Virus record (IMG/VR): IMGVR_UViG_3300033156_000769
Location: 1 to 37,245 of that record
Strand: one strand, 5' to 3'
Source: a virus
DNA: 37,245 nt
Shown here: in pieces, positions 13,955 through 22,676 of the stretch
Layout of the letters: each line of letters begins with the position of its first letter
Numbering within the stretch: position 1 is the stretch's first letter
Program-made: the position numbers and the translations under genes
The notes under the pieces: generated by a model
What the model saw: the letters and a program-made list of their open reading frames with translations, nothing else
What the model was told of the DNA's origin: nothing
Databases searched by the model: none

Positions 13955-14187
13955 CGTTTCACCCCTTTTAAAGCAACATCCGTAACAGTTAATCCTCCAA
14001 CTAAAAATCCGTGACCAAGAGTCATAAATTTCGCAAACTCGGTAAACCAAACAAGATCATTCCCTGTAAACAATACAATATAGTAAGTAGTAACCAACAA
14101 AATACCCCAAGCAATAGTTACACCAAGACGTCTGCCCCATCTTTTTCTTTCGTTACCGTTTGTTGTTACATTACTATTACTTGTCAT
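13951..14187 (-). CDS. Small membrane protein, holin-like topology
   Basis: 78 residues: a polar N-terminus (SNSNVTTNGNERKRWGRR), then two hydrophobic stretches (about 21-40 and 50-70) and a short basic tail. Size and topology resemble putative phage holins. It overlaps the coiled-coil membrane gene by 4 bases, so the two are likely co-translated. Without an adjacent endolysin the assignment remains structural only. Confidence 0.5.
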   Translation of the reverse strand: MTSNSNVTTNGNERKRWGRRLGVTIAWGILLVTTYYIVLFTGNDLVWFTEFAKFMTLGHGFLVGGLTVTDVALKGVKR

Positions 14188-14203
14188 AACTACATCCTCC
14201 TTT

Positions 14204-14554
14204 CTAGTCTTCTATACTAACTTTTTCCCCCGGATCCTGCCTCAGAAATCCCGCATCCATTTGCTTCAGCCAAGCGATAAAACTATAAACAGCTATCTTA
14301 AAATAATTAACTTCCTGAGGTACCCCTCCCATTCTTTTAGCATTTACTATTTCACCTACATACTTTATTATGTTTCCCATAATCCAATTTGCCTTATCGT
14401 GACTTGTCCCACCATCTAGTGCCTCAGTAATCAGATCAGTAAACTCTTTATCTCCCGATAAAGCATATCGTTTACCCCCCTCCTTCCACTGAAACTCACA
14501 GCTTTGTACAAACCGTAACCAATACGCTTTCTTCTGTCTAACTGATGTATTCAT
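14204..14554 (-). CDS. DUF3310-like phage protein
   Basis: 116 residues. The segment HDKANWIMGNIIKYVGEIVN followed by EVNYFKIAVYSFIAWL recalls the GNxxKY core and paired helices of DUF3310 proteins, a small family common in phages and often called nucleotide kinase without proof. The match is partial. It precedes the membrane gene cluster by 16 bases and follows the HAD gene by 16 bases. Confidence 0.5.
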   Translation of the reverse strand: MNTSVRQKKAYWLRFVQSCEFQWKEGGKRYALSGDKEFTDLITEALDGGTSHDKANWIMGNIIKYVGEIVNAKRMGGVPQEVNYFKIAVYSFIAWLKQMDAGFLRQDPGEKVSIED

Positions 14555-14570
14555 TATTCTTTACTTCCTC

Positions 14571-14945
14571 TTATTCAAAGTATAACATTACTTCGTCCCA
14601 AGTAGTAAACCTAATAGCATGGTCATCTATGTAGAAGTCTGCTACCGGTTTTCCTTTCTCAGTCCAAAACTCGTCATAAATAATTCCATACTCCTTAAGA
14701 AACTTCTTTGTACTACCAACAACCTCTTCAACTGTATCACTTGAGCCTTCGTAAATACCTGGGGTAAAACGACAAGAATGTATTACTATTTTATACCCTA
14801 ACTTACGTAGTTTCTGTAATGCTTTCACTACCCCAGGTCTCGGTTTTCCAAAATCATGGTATCCACTTTCTCGAAACTTTGTCCAGTCGAATTCAAGAAT
14901 AGTCCCATCTAGGTCAACCGCAACTGTTCTTTCCAACTCTTTCAT
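14571..14945 (-). CDS. HAD-superfamily phosphatase
   Basis: 124 residues with HAD motif I DLDGTI at 10-15, motif II-like IHSCR near 55, and a terminal ADFYIDDHAIRF giving the acidic motif IV. GYHDFGKPRPGVVKALQKLR between motifs I and II is typical of small phage HAD enzymes with a minimal cap. Probable substrates are nucleotides or phosphate esters. It begins 2 bases after the upstream DUF4406-type gene, so both may act in nucleotide metabolism. Confidence 0.8.
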   Translation of the reverse strand: MKELERTVAVDLDGTILEFDWTKFRESGYHDFGKPRPGVVKALQKLRKLGYKIVIHSCRFTPGIYEGSSDTVEEVVGSTKKFLKEYGIIYDEFWTEKGKPVADFYIDDHAIRFTTWDEVMLYFE

Positions 14946-14947
14946 TT

Positions 14948-15361
14948 CTACTCCTTACTATAATCATTCTTCCACATTATACTCTCCTCAGTATTACTAG
15001 CTTCCACTAACCTACCAATACTTTCAAACACAGGGATACCTAACTTCTCTGCTAATTCTATCTCCTTCTTAGTACCTACTGACTTTCTCCACCCCTTACA
15101 TAGTAGCACCGCATCACAAACCTCTAACCAATCTTTACTATAACGTTTGATCATTGGTTCTGTTATACGTTCCTCATCTCGTAGTAACAAGAATATAAGA
15201 AAATCAAGTGCTGGAATAAAAGGTACAAAACCAGCTAAAAATACTTCTACTCCCGTTCGTATCATTATTTTAAGATTAAAAATATAGTCAATTGCTGAGT
15301 TACGAGACCAGACATTTCTTGGGGTCAGTAATCCTGCAACGTAAACTCGTTTAATCGACAT
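14948..15361 (-). CDS. DUF4406 / nucleoside deoxyribosyltransferase-like protein
   Basis: The ATG at 15361 has AAAGGAG seven bases upstream (an earlier ATG at 15367 is too close to the site), giving 137 residues. It shows the fold signature VYVAGLLTPR at the start, AGFVPFIPALDF near 42, WLEVCDAVLLCKGWRKSVGT near 82 and KKEIELAEKLGIPVFE near 102. Relatives cleave or exchange N-glycosidic bonds in nucleosides, or simply bind nucleotides. Overlaps the DUF6899 gene by 11 bases. Confidence 0.75.
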   Translation of the reverse strand: MSIKRVYVAGLLTPRNVWSRNSAIDYIFNLKIMIRTGVEVFLAGFVPFIPALDFLIFLLLRDEERITEPMIKRYSKDWLEVCDAVLLCKGWRKSVGTKKEIELAEKLGIPVFESIGRLVEASNTEESIMWKNDYSKE

Positions 15362-15602
15362 CACCATTCTCCTTTATCTTTTCGTCTTCGTAGGGTGCTA
15401 GAATCCTACGTTCAATCTCTGTAGCACATTGCCTTAATTCCCCACAATAGTTCTTATAATTATTGTAACTAGGTTCTATAATTCTTTTACAAAAAGCAAA
15501 CAAAATATAATTCAAGTCACCATCTGCTTGTACTCCTTTTTCCTGCATTAGTCTAACTATTTTATCTAACTCTGGTCTTACTTCTTGCACGACATACGGC
15601 AT
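15351..15602 (-). CDS. DUF6899 family protein
   Basis: 83 residues. MPYVVQEVRPELDKIV at the start, LNYILF near 31, and a terminal RRILAPYEDEKIKENGDVD match the DUF6899 pattern of small phage and host proteins. Function unknown. Gene order with DUF4406-type and HAD-type genes is common in phage nucleotide modules. Confidence 0.75.
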   Translation of the reverse strand: MPYVVQEVRPELDKIVRLMQEKGVQADGDLNYILFAFCKRIIEPSYNNYKNYCGELRQCATEIERRILAPYEDEKIKENGDVD

Positions 15603-15620
15603 CTTAACTCACCCACTCCC

Positions 15621-16250
15621 TTACAATATACCAACATACTTTTGAGTTTGTAAACTTAGTTTCCAAACAGGGTCTCGACTTACTATCTTAGCAACTTCCT
15701 CTACGTTTTCTTGTATAATTCCTCTATCTAGTACATTCTTTTTCCACTCTAAACTAGATGGTTTAGCCATAGGTTGTAAGTAGAAATACTTAAAGTCAAA
15801 CTGTTCATAAAACTTAAGATCAATCCCTGGTTCATATACCAACTTTAATTCATCCCCTTGTGTGTGAAAAATAGCTGTATGAGGAGATACTGTAAGCCAG
15901 TCCACTGGAATTAAACTACGATCAATAAGTTTAGTTCCATTAGTTTCCATTGCCACATAGTAAGATTCGGCTTTTAGCCGAAATACTAGATCCGACAAAG
16001 CACTAGTACTTTGAATTGTTGGTTCCCCCCCAGTTAGAACGACAAAACGAACCTCACCAGATACATCCTTAACTATATTTACAAGTTTTTCAGGACTTAC
16101 CTCACCAAATCCAACATTTTCTTTCCAAGTATACTTCGAGTCACAAAACGGGCACCTCAAATTACAGCCTGCAAAACGAACAAATACTGCCGCAGTACCC
16201 GTATGGTATCCCTCCCCTTGAATGCTTCTAAAAATTTCTATTACTTTCAT
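15621..16250 (-). CDS. queE: 7-carboxy-7-deazaguanine synthase (QueE)
   Basis: The ATG at 16250 overlaps the queD stop (ATGA) and has GGAG 8 bases upstream, giving 209 residues. MKVIEIFRSIQGEGYHTG at the N-terminus, the radical SAM cluster motif CNLRCPFC (Cys 29, 33, 36) and LTGGEPT are diagnostic of QueE. The enzyme contracts 6-carboxytetrahydropterin to 7-carboxy-7-deazaguanine using SAM and Mg. Next to queD, and with QueC and DpdA elsewhere in the window, it serves base modification of DNA rather than only tRNA queuosine. Confidence 0.95.
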   Translation of the reverse strand: MKVIEIFRSIQGEGYHTGTAAVFVRFAGCNLRCPFCDSKYTWKENVGFGEVSPEKLVNIVKDVSGEVRFVVLTGGEPTIQSTSALSDLVFRLKAESYYVAMETNGTKLIDRSLIPVDWLTVSPHTAIFHTQGDELKLVYEPGIDLKFYEQFDFKYFYLQPMAKPSSLEWKKNVLDRGIIQENVEEVAKIVSRDPVWKLSLQTQKYVGIL

Positions 16251-16687
16251 TTTTTTGTCTCCTTCAACTTTCCATATACTACTGAGGTTGTTTCGGACTC
16301 CCAAACCCTTACGTACTGGACAAATACTGAAGGATTAACTGACTTAAGAAGATCAAGAGCTTTCTTATAGATAATATTAGCTATGTTTTCACATGTTGGT
16401 TCCCCTAGTATACCACAACTCTTATAGTTAAGCTTACTCACCCATTTACTTACTTTTTCATCAATCACATTGTAGATCAACGAGTGGTCTAAGTGAGTCT
16501 CTATCCATTTTCCTATTGTACTTTTAATGTCAGCAAAATCCATAACCATTCCACTATTCTCATCTACCTTACCAGATACGCATATAGCCACTTTCCAAGT
16601 ATGCCCGTGAATGTTGTTACATTTTCCTTTGTAATCCTTAAGACGATGTGCTGCATCGAACTTAAACTTACATATTAGTTGGGTCAT
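16247..16687 (-). CDS. queD: 6-carboxytetrahydropterin synthase (QueD)
   Basis: 146 residues. Zinc histidines in FDAAH (His 14) and NIHGHT (His 27, His 29), catalytic Cys 23 in KCNNIHGH, MVMDFADIK near 45, HLDHSLIYN near 63 and PTCENIAN near 92 are the standard QueD features. It converts 7,8-dihydroneopterin triphosphate, made from GTP by FolE, to 6-carboxytetrahydropterin. Translationally coupled to queE and to the preceding gene by 4-base overlaps. Confidence 0.95.
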   Translation of the reverse strand: MTQLICKFKFDAAHRLKDYKGKCNNIHGHTWKVAICVSGKVDENSGMVMDFADIKSTIGKWIETHLDHSLIYNVIDEKVSKWVSKLNYKSCGILGEPTCENIANIIYKKALDLLKSVNPSVFVQYVRVWESETTSVVYGKLKETKK

Positions 16688-17094
16688 TTCTTATAACCTC
16701 CTTTAAATATATTCTTCACTTCCTTATTGCTAGTCACCGCTTTGTAATCTACTTCCCCATATAGTTTTACCAACTTTGTTCCTCCTGGAGTAATTCTCTC
16801 AACTACTTGATGAATAGCTTCTTTTAACTCCTCACTATCCAAAAATTCTCGTGACTTATTCATAAAGTAGGAACGAGAAATACCCATGTCTTCTGCAAGA
16901 ACATTAACTAAAGTATTTATCTCTGTTCTAATACCAAAGTTGGCTTGTGGTGACAAACTTCTATTCTTTTGTAATACTTCTCTAGCTCCTTTAACTACTT
17001 GTAACCGAAAAATTATTCTATCCACTGCGGCAAAAAACTGATCATTTTTCATCTTTACGGTAGTTCTAGGTACTCTAAAATTTTTTCTTTTCAT
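16684..17094 (-). CDS. Hypothetical protein (136 aa)
   Basis: Basic N-terminus (MKRKNFRVPRTTVKMKND), then mostly helical sequence with a possible helix-turn-helix-like stretch (NVLAEDMGISRSYFMNKSRE, about residues 67-86). It overlaps queD by 4 bases and the upstream gene by 20 bases. It may be a DNA-binding regulator, but the motif is weak. Function unknown. Confidence 0.6.
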   Translation of the reverse strand: MKRKNFRVPRTTVKMKNDQFFAAVDRIIFRLQVVKGAREVLQKNRSLSPQANFGIRTEINTLVNVLAEDMGISRSYFMNKSREFLDSEELKEAIHQVVERITPGGTKLVKLYGEVDYKAVTSNKEVKNIFKGGYKK

Positions 17095-17341
17095 TACTCC
17101 TCCTTACTTCTAGTAACAAAGATAGCTGTTGTCTGTTTACTCGCCACTTGTAACGCATTGGAGGTTTCCATCCCACTAACTTTTTCTTTCTCACATCGTA
17201 GTATGGAAACTTTTCTACAATGTTTCTACGTTCTAAGATTCTTAACTCTCCACGACTAAGCCCTTCATTCGTATCTATACTTTCCTTAGAACTAAAAACT
17301 TGCTCTGCCTTCTCTAACAAATTACTAGATAATCTACTCAT
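17075..17341 (-). CDS. Hypothetical protein (88 aa)
   Basis: Overlaps its neighbours by 20 bases (downstream) and 4 bases (upstream). LSRGELRILERRNIVEKFPY (about residues 28-47) could form a small winged-helix-like domain, and the C-terminus is strongly basic (VRRSNEKKKF). No family recognised. Confidence 0.55.
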   Translation of the reverse strand: MSRLSSNLLEKAEQVFSSKESIDTNEGLSRGELRILERRNIVEKFPYYDVRKKKLVGWKPPMRYKWRVNRQQLSLLLEVRRSNEKKKF

Positions 17342-17631
17342 AATACTATCCCCGGAGCTCTATCCAACCAATCTACAGCTTCCTTAGAAAAAATGTAAAC
17401 TTTATCCTTTGCAACAAGATTCCATATTCTAAACTTTAATCCTTCGAAACTAACTAACTTAAAGTCATCCTCCTTACACCCTAACTTCTCAACGGGTAAT
17501 GCTAGTAATGCTTTTTTTATAGCATTAAAAGTAATTCTATTGCAAACAATACAGTATGGTTCCTCAAAAAAAGAAGCTGTTCTAAACTTACTTATTGCAT
17601 CTTTCAAAGTATCAAGTATTTCTTCAGACAT
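17338..17631 (-). CDS. Hypothetical protein (97 aa)
   Basis: A compact alpha/beta protein: a helical N-terminus (ILDTLKDAISKFRT), YCIVCNRITFNAIKKALLAL near 26-46, then a beta-rich part with YIFSKEAVDWLD. Sits 3 bases after the resolvase-like gene and overlaps the next by 4 bases. No known family or motif. Confidence 0.55.
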   Translation of the reverse strand: MSEEILDTLKDAISKFRTASFFEEPYCIVCNRITFNAIKKALLALPVEKLGCKEDDFKLVSFEGLKFRIWNLVAKDKVYIFSKEAVDWLDRAPGIVL

Positions 17632-17634
17632 TTC

Positions 17635-18225
17635 CTAGTCTCCCGACCTCTTTATTAAACTTTTTATATAGTTCACATTACCTGAAGCTTTAAACACCTC
17701 AAAATCTATCCAATCAATAAAGTCTGTAAGAAGTAAAAATACCAACTTTCTTACTAGAAGACCCTGCTTAATTTTTCGTAGAAAGAAGAAGCAACAATTT
17801 GGAACACCGAACATATCCTCTAATCTATGAAATGAATACCCGTCAAGAATCACAACGTCCTTCTGCCTATATAGTTTGAATATTACTAAAGGTATCTTGT
17901 TACCTCCTTTCAATACAGAGTCCCTTTCCGCCGTATCCATCCATTCAAATACCTGACTATCCTTTGAGTAAAGTCCAGAAAAGAAATGCTTAACATCTTT
18001 ATAGTCTTTACACTCCTCCATAAATGGCCAACTTTGATCAATCTTCACCTCTTCCCCTTTCCCTGTAAATTTCAAGGGAATAATATCACCGGGAAACCTC
18101 CAACCACCAGAAAGAGGGGTCTTCTTCATTACCCCACTACCGTCTGGGTAGTAAACATCAGTGAGTATCTTCGCTACCCTTCTTTCATATGCATGTCCCT
18201 TAGCTTTTTGTTGCCCTTGTTTCAT
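17635..18225 (-). CDS. PD-(D/E)XK nuclease, Holliday-junction-resolvase-like
   Basis: 196 residues. GHAYERRVAKILTDVY near 10-25, LSGGWRFPGDI near 38-49 and PFMEECKDYKDV near 67-78 give the E ... D ... ExK catalytic layout of the archaeal-type Hjc/RecU-like fold. It follows the SbcC gene directly (1-base spacing), which supports a recombination role: resolving branched DNA before packaging. The C-terminal 80 residues are not assigned. Confidence 0.7.
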   Translation of the reverse strand: MKQGQQKAKGHAYERRVAKILTDVYYPDGSGVMKKTPLSGGWRFPGDIIPLKFTGKGEEVKIDQSWPFMEECKDYKDVKHFFSGLYSKDSQVFEWMDTAERDSVLKGGNKIPLVIFKLYRQKDVVILDGYSFHRLEDMFGVPNCCFFFLRKIKQGLLVRKLVFLLLTDFIDWIDFEVFKASGNVNYIKSLIKRSGD

Positions 18226-20109
18226 TCAAACCTCCATCTTCGATTCCCCATTCTCATTCTTAATTGTAATTGTATTAACGAAGTAGTCGGCAAATTCAGA
18301 GAAATGTGAAATAACAAAAATAGCTTTCTCCTTCGCTTCTTCCTCCAAAATACCTACTACACGTTCAATACCTGTCCGATCAAGGGAATCAAACAATTCG
18401 TCAAAAAATACAATATTACTTCCCCCAACAGTACGATGAAACACTAAATCCTGAAGCGCTAGTAAAGTAGCCGTATCTATTCTTCTTTTCTCCCCAGCAG
18501 AACAACTTTCATAAGTTACCTCCTGCCCTTCTTCATTACGTAACCTAATATCAAACTTTTCTCTAGTTTCCCCACTTTTTAATCTCGTTTCTGTATCAAA
18601 TTCTAAAGTACGTTCCTCATCCATAAGAGCAGCCATATAGTAACTTGCTTTGTTATTCAATACAGGAACTACTTCGTCAATAAGAAAACTTTTAACTCCC
18701 TGGTTTCCAAACCCTGTCTCCCAGAATTTAAGATACCTTGTATCTTCGTTAATCTGACTTATCTTACCATCCAGATCAACTAGTTTCTTCTTTATAGTTC
18801 CTATCTGTTCCTCTTTCTTTTTAATTTCACTACCAAGACGATTTTCTTCTTTCTTTATATCCCCTTCTATACTATTTTTTTCATACTCAGCCTTCTCAAT
18901 ACGATGCTCACAATTTTTAATAGAATATTCGTATTCTCTTCCACGATCTCGTACCTCTTCTACTGTAGAATCTACCTCCAACAAAACTTGGTTAAGATCG
19001 TCTATAGTCTTATTCCATTTATCCTGTACTCCATCTAAAGTTTCCCTTGCCTCTTTTAGTTTGTGATTCAACCCCTCTAAATCGCCTTCTAACCCAGTTT
19101 GTACTTTCTCGTAATAATCTTGAATAGTACTAAGGTCTTTCACTTCCTGCCCACAAGTAGGACAACAATCCCCCTCCTTTAAACCAGAATTCAAAATTCT
19201 ACGTACCTTTTCCAACTCTCTTTGTAAGGCTAATACTTCTGCATTTCTTTTAGAAACCTCACTATTATATAATTCTACTTCTCTATCTCTAGCCTCCTTA
19301 TATTCATTCAACTGTGCTCGCACTTTCTTCCTATCTTCCTCAATCTCTTCACAACCTTTTCTAGCTTCTTCCAACTTCACACTATATTTCTTCTTTTCTT
19401 CATTCACAGACTTAATTTCACTTTCCAACTCCACTACACGATCCGAAATCTTTTTCTTTCTTCTACTAAGTTCAGTTTGTTCCTCTTCTAACCGCTTCCT
19501 ATCAGATTCAAAGTTTAACAGTAATGCCTCACCAGTAGACTTATCAGCTTCGTAAGCGGCTTTCTCTTCTTCCTTTTTCTTCAAGTCATTCTTTACCTCT
19601 CTCTGTGCCTCTTTAAAACGATGCAACAGCAACAACTCATCAAATATTTCTTTCTTTTCCGAATCCCGTGCTTCCGCGAATCTCACTGCCTTCTCTCCAA
19701 ACACCACTGCAGTAGAAAACACTTGCCAATTCATTCCTACAACACTGTCTAGTAACTCCTGAGTTTTCTTAGAAGAAGAGTCAGTTATATCCTTGTCACC
19801 CCGAAATAGAAACAATGCATTACCATTACTTGAATCCTTCCTAAACCTCGAAACCAAATACTTCTGCCCATCGGTCCCCAAAAACTGTAAAGACACATAA
19901 CAATCCTTTCCCACTTTCCAATTCACCACTTCGTCAGCACTAAGATTACGAACAGTCCTTCCAAATAACACCCAACTAACAGCTTCGATAATAGTTGACT
20001 TCCCCGCTCCATTATCTCCTCCAATAAAGTAAAGACCAGTCAAAGGAAAAGTATACTGTAGTTCACGGTAACTCAGAAAGTTACTAAGTTCAATACCATT
20101 TAGTACCAT
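18226..20109 (-). CDS. SbcC/Rad50-like recombination ATPase (T4 gp46 type)
   Basis: 627 residues. Walker A GGDNGAGKST at 30-39, long coiled coils, a zinc hook CPTC at 316-319, ABC signature SCSAGEKRR from 535 and Walker B NIVFFDE at 565-571. Shorter than cellular SbcC (about 1000 residues) but normal for phage gp46. With the neighbouring SbcD it resects DNA ends to feed the RecA-like protein. 21 bases separate it from sbcD. Confidence 0.92.
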   Translation of the reverse strand: MVLNGIELSNFLSYRELQYTFPLTGLYFIGGDNGAGKSTIIEAVSWVLFGRTVRNLSADEVVNWKVGKDCYVSLQFLGTDGQKYLVSRFRKDSSNGNALFLFRGDKDITDSSSKKTQELLDSVVGMNWQVFSTAVVFGEKAVRFAEARDSEKKEIFDELLLLHRFKEAQREVKNDLKKKEEEKAAYEADKSTGEALLLNFESDRKRLEEEQTELSRRKKKISDRVVELESEIKSVNEEKKKYSVKLEEARKGCEEIEEDRKKVRAQLNEYKEARDREVELYNSEVSKRNAEVLALQRELEKVRRILNSGLKEGDCCPTCGQEVKDLSTIQDYYEKVQTGLEGDLEGLNHKLKEARETLDGVQDKWNKTIDDLNQVLLEVDSTVEEVRDRGREYEYSIKNCEHRIEKAEYEKNSIEGDIKKEENRLGSEIKKKEEQIGTIKKKLVDLDGKISQINEDTRYLKFWETGFGNQGVKSFLIDEVVPVLNNKASYYMAALMDEERTLEFDTETRLKSGETREKFDIRLRNEEGQEVTYESCSAGEKRRIDTATLLALQDLVFHRTVGGSNIVFFDELFDSLDRTGIERVVGILEEEAKEKAIFVISHFSEFADYFVNTITIKNENGESKMEV

Positions 20110-20130
20110 TCAAAACCTCCTTCATACTCA

Positions 20131-21171
20131 TTATAAATACTCCATTCCTATTTTAAGAAGCTTCTTCTTCTCGTACTCTTTCCCCACTACTTTTACGTTA
20201 ACATACTTTCCTAAAAGATCACTATTCTTATCCTTGAATGAAATAGTGCCTTTCTTTCTACTACTATTCTTCGCTCCAACAAAACTAACTCTCTTCCACT
20301 TCAAGCCCTTAACTTCATCTGGTATCTTACTTCCCACTGGTATTTGTATTCGGTAGAAATCTATAGTTTTCCTACATCCACTAGGTATTTTCTCTCCTTC
20401 AGATAGGTCGAAAGCATAGAACCGAGGAGATTTTGTGTTCTCAATAAACTCTAACTTATCGTTACTAGAATCCCAAATCCAACATCCCACTTTATAGTTC
20501 CGTTCACCAAAATTATGTTGATGAGTTGCTCCTACAGAAATAACATTTTCTTTATGCCGTATCATCTTATGAAAGTGCCCAACAAAAGCATAACGAAACT
20601 TTTTCTCAAGAATCTCTGGGTCAAGTCCCATCTCACAACGAACCCATTCATTATACCACATACCTTCTATATCAGCATGAGCAAACAATACAGACTCCTC
20701 TTTCCTTGTATCTACTTTCTCCTTAATCCAATCTTTCAACACTGTTACTTTCCTAGAGTAAGGTAACCAATAGAAGTAAAACTTATCCTCCTTCTTTTTC
20801 GCCGGTTCCGTTATAACATTAATACGATCAGTAGAAGAGCAATAGTCTGCTATCAGGTTCAACAAAATCGGTTCCGACGACCACTTTCTATAGTCATGGT
20901 TTCCTGGTAACATAGTTACCGGAAAACTTTTCGCCAACTTATTCAATTGATCCATGGTCAACCGAACAACTTGAGAATCTTGATTATTCTTAAGATGGAA
21001 CAAATCACCAAGAAAAAGAACTTTGTCTACTTTCCTCCTTACCGCGTATTCAGTTACTTGTTCAACCACATCTAAACAATCTTGTAATCTACTACTTACC
21101 CCGTCACGCTCCATAGTAGTAAACTCTCTATAGTTATGACTATGAAGATCAGAAAATATAAGATACTTCAT
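20131..21171 (-). CDS. SbcD/Mre11-like nuclease (T4 gp47 type)
   Basis: 346 residues. Metallophosphoesterase motifs SDLHSH at 7-12, GDLFH near 56, GNHDY near 94, FAHADIEG near 159 and GHFHK near 190, followed by the capping domain. Partner of the SbcC-like ATPase encoded just downstream. Start overlaps the preceding stop by 4 bases (ATGA). Confidence 0.92.
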   Translation of the reverse strand: MKYLIFSDLHSHNYREFTTMERDGVSSRLQDCLDVVEQVTEYAVRRKVDKVLFLGDLFHLKNNQDSQVVRLTMDQLNKLAKSFPVTMLPGNHDYRKWSSEPILLNLIADYCSSTDRINVITEPAKKKEDKFYFYWLPYSRKVTVLKDWIKEKVDTRKEESVLFAHADIEGMWYNEWVRCEMGLDPEILEKKFRYAFVGHFHKMIRHKENVISVGATHQHNFGERNYKVGCWIWDSSNDKLEFIENTKSPRFYAFDLSEGEKIPSGCRKTIDFYRIQIPVGSKIPDEVKGLKWKRVSFVGAKNSSRKKGTISFKDKNSDLLGKYVNVKVVGKEYEKKKLLKIGMEYL

Positions 21172-21452
21172 TCTTCTTCCTCAGCTCCCTTCTTCACCAC
21201 TTTAGGATGGTCAGAATAGTATACTCTCTTCTCGTCTGCTTTTAGAGTATACTTATCCCCAACTTCCTTATCTACGTAGATACGTTCACGACTGTAACGG
21301 GAAGGTCGCATATTGAAAAAATCTATCAAAAACCACAACAGATCAATGTCAGCATCTTCCCCAGAAATAGCATACCGGACTCCTTCATTATCCTTTACAG
21401 TATAACCGCCTTCCGCATGACATATCTCCACACCCCAATCGTTAGCATTCAT
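21168..21452 (-). CDS. Hypothetical protein (94 aa)
   Basis: MNANDWGVEICHAEGGYTVK then AISGEDADIDLLWFLIDFFN. An acidic, mixed alpha/beta small protein with a charged tail (KVVKKGAEEEE). Coupled to both neighbours by 4-base overlaps. AGGAGG lies 5 bases before the ATG at 21452. No family recognised. Confidence 0.6.
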   Translation of the reverse strand: MNANDWGVEICHAEGGYTVKDNEGVRYAISGEDADIDLLWFLIDFFNMRPSRYSRERIYVDKEVGDKYTLKADEKRVYYSDHPKVVKKGAEEEE

Positions 21453-21583
21453 AAAAACCTCCTTAAACAGTCTATCTTATTTTTCAACACATTCTTTTCA
21501 AGAAGACTCTCACTAGGACGAGTCTCTCTCATAAGCTTCCTAAGCTTTTTCTGGTAATATCTCATTCTCAACTTTTTAAACAT
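21449..21583 (-). CDS. Small basic hypothetical protein (44 aa)
   Basis: A 44-codon frame with GGAG 10 bases before the ATG and a stop overlapping the next start as ATGA. The product is Lys/Arg-rich (MFKKLRMRYYQKKLRKLMRE ... KIDCLRRFL). It fills an otherwise empty 138-base gap with proper start and coupling signals. Function unknown. Confidence 0.55.
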   Translation of the reverse strand: MFKKLRMRYYQKKLRKLMRETRPSESLLEKNVLKNKIDCLRRFL

Positions 21584-21590
21584 TTTCCTA

Positions 21591-21776
21591 CTACTCCTTT
21601 TCCCTCCTACTATAAATCCAATGAAACCCCCAATACAAAGGATACTTTGTAATTGTTATCGCAGCTGTCAGTAAAACAGCTTTGAATGGATTACCAAAAA
21701 GAGCCCAAGTTAACAATGTAGCGTAAGCAAAAACTACAGTTTCGTAAATAGTACCTCTTTTTATAATTTTGTTCAT
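21591..21776 (-). CDS. DUF2061-like membrane protein (61 aa)
   Basis: A short N-terminal KRGTIYETVVFAYATLLTWA, a second hydrophobic segment (AVLLTAAITITKYPLYWGFH) and a charged IYSRREKE end fit DUF2061, small membrane proteins of unknown role found in bacteria and phages. Compare 2129-2377, which has the same kind of C-terminus. Confidence 0.65.
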   Translation of the reverse strand: MNKIIKRGTIYETVVFAYATLLTWALFGNPFKAVLLTAAITITKYPLYWGFHWIYSRREKE

Positions 21777-21779
21777 TTT

Positions 21780-22676
21780 CTATTCATCCTTTCTATTCAT
21801 CCAAAACATTCGAAACGGAGCAATAAAAGATCGAAACTCGTAGAGTGCTTTCTCCAAACCAAACTCTTTAAGAATCCCTATCACCCGTTCCTCACGTTGT
21901 GCTGTAGAAAGATTTTCTATATCTATTCTTCCTTCTTCCAACTCACTCTCTTCAATATCCTTAAACTCAATAAGATTCTTCCATTTTTGAATCAGTTCCT
22001 CGTCAATCTCTATAGTAAATTTCTCTGCCCACTTCCTATATTTTTCTTCCAACTCTTGCCCGTCCCAAAACTTAATAAGTCTCTGTGCCTTAACCCTCGC
22101 TATCCCTTTAAGCCCTGGTATATTATCCGATGAATCACCAGTTAGAGCTCTATACAACGTATAGTAGTTAACGGAAAAACCCCAATACTGCTCCCAACTC
22201 TCTTTCGTTTCTATAATATCACGAATCGGAAAGTATAGTTTTATTCCTTTCACTAAACTAAACAACTGACAAAAGTCCCAATCATTCGAAATAACTAGGT
22301 CTACAGGTTTGTTAAGTACTAAAGTAGCTATAATATCATCAGCTTCTCTGCCCTTACATTTGTATTGTATGAATCCAAACTCCTTCAAAACTCGAAGCAT
22401 TTTGTTGGCTTGTTCATAGAAAGCTTCTCGTTCTTTCTTCTCAATTTCTGTAAGTTCCTTCTTTCGTCTCTTATACTCAGGATAGATAGATGTCCGTCGC
22501 TCATCCCTTCCAGCATCCCAAACTATATAGCAGGAGACTGGATCAAACATCTTTAGATACTTACGAAGCATATTCAATGAGATCGCAATCACTTCAGTTC
22601 TCTGACCACGATAGAAAAGTGGTGCCTGTCCAAAAGCTCTTTGAGCCCAATTGTTACCGTCTATTACTATTCTCAA
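21780..22676 (-). CDS. 5'-3' exonuclease / flap endonuclease
   Basis: 298 residues. IDGNNWAQRAF at 4-14 (metal Asp), YIVWDAG near 50, YPEYKRRRK-type arch (here YPEYKRRKKEL), GREADDIIATL near 107, ISNDWDF near 124 and GDSSDNIPGLKGI near 175 are the FEN/PolI-N-terminal motifs. It removes RNA primers and flaps; the family-A polymerase encoded upstream lacks such a domain. TTG start with GGAG 8 bases upstream, overlapping the preceding small gene by 4 bases. Confidence 0.9.
   Translation of the reverse strand: MRIVIDGNNWAQRAFGQAPLFYRGQRTEVIAISLNMLRKYLKMFDPVSCYIVWDAGRDERRTSIYPEYKRRKKELTEIEKKEREAFYEQANKMLRVLKEFGFIQYKCKGREADDIIATLVLNKPVDLVISNDWDFCQLFSLVKGIKLYFPIRDIIETKESWEQYWGFSVNYYTLYRALTGDSSDNIPGLKGIARVKAQRLIKFWDGQELEEKYRKWAEKFTIEIDEELIQKWKNLIEFKDIEESELEEGRIDIENLSTAQREERVIGILKEFGLEKALYEFRSFIAPFRMFWMNRKDE

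Noticed and set aside
13955-14050. N-terminal extension of the coiled-coil membrane protein
   Set aside because: Those 32 codons overlap the holin-like gene and show no start site. The ATG at 13954 has a purine-rich site and a 4-base coupled overlap.
15621-16687. queD/queE as tRNA queuosine genes of a host chromosome
   Set aside because: They are flanked on both sides by phage-type genes and the window also carries a DpdA-type, not tRNA-type, transglycosylase. DNA modification is the better reading.
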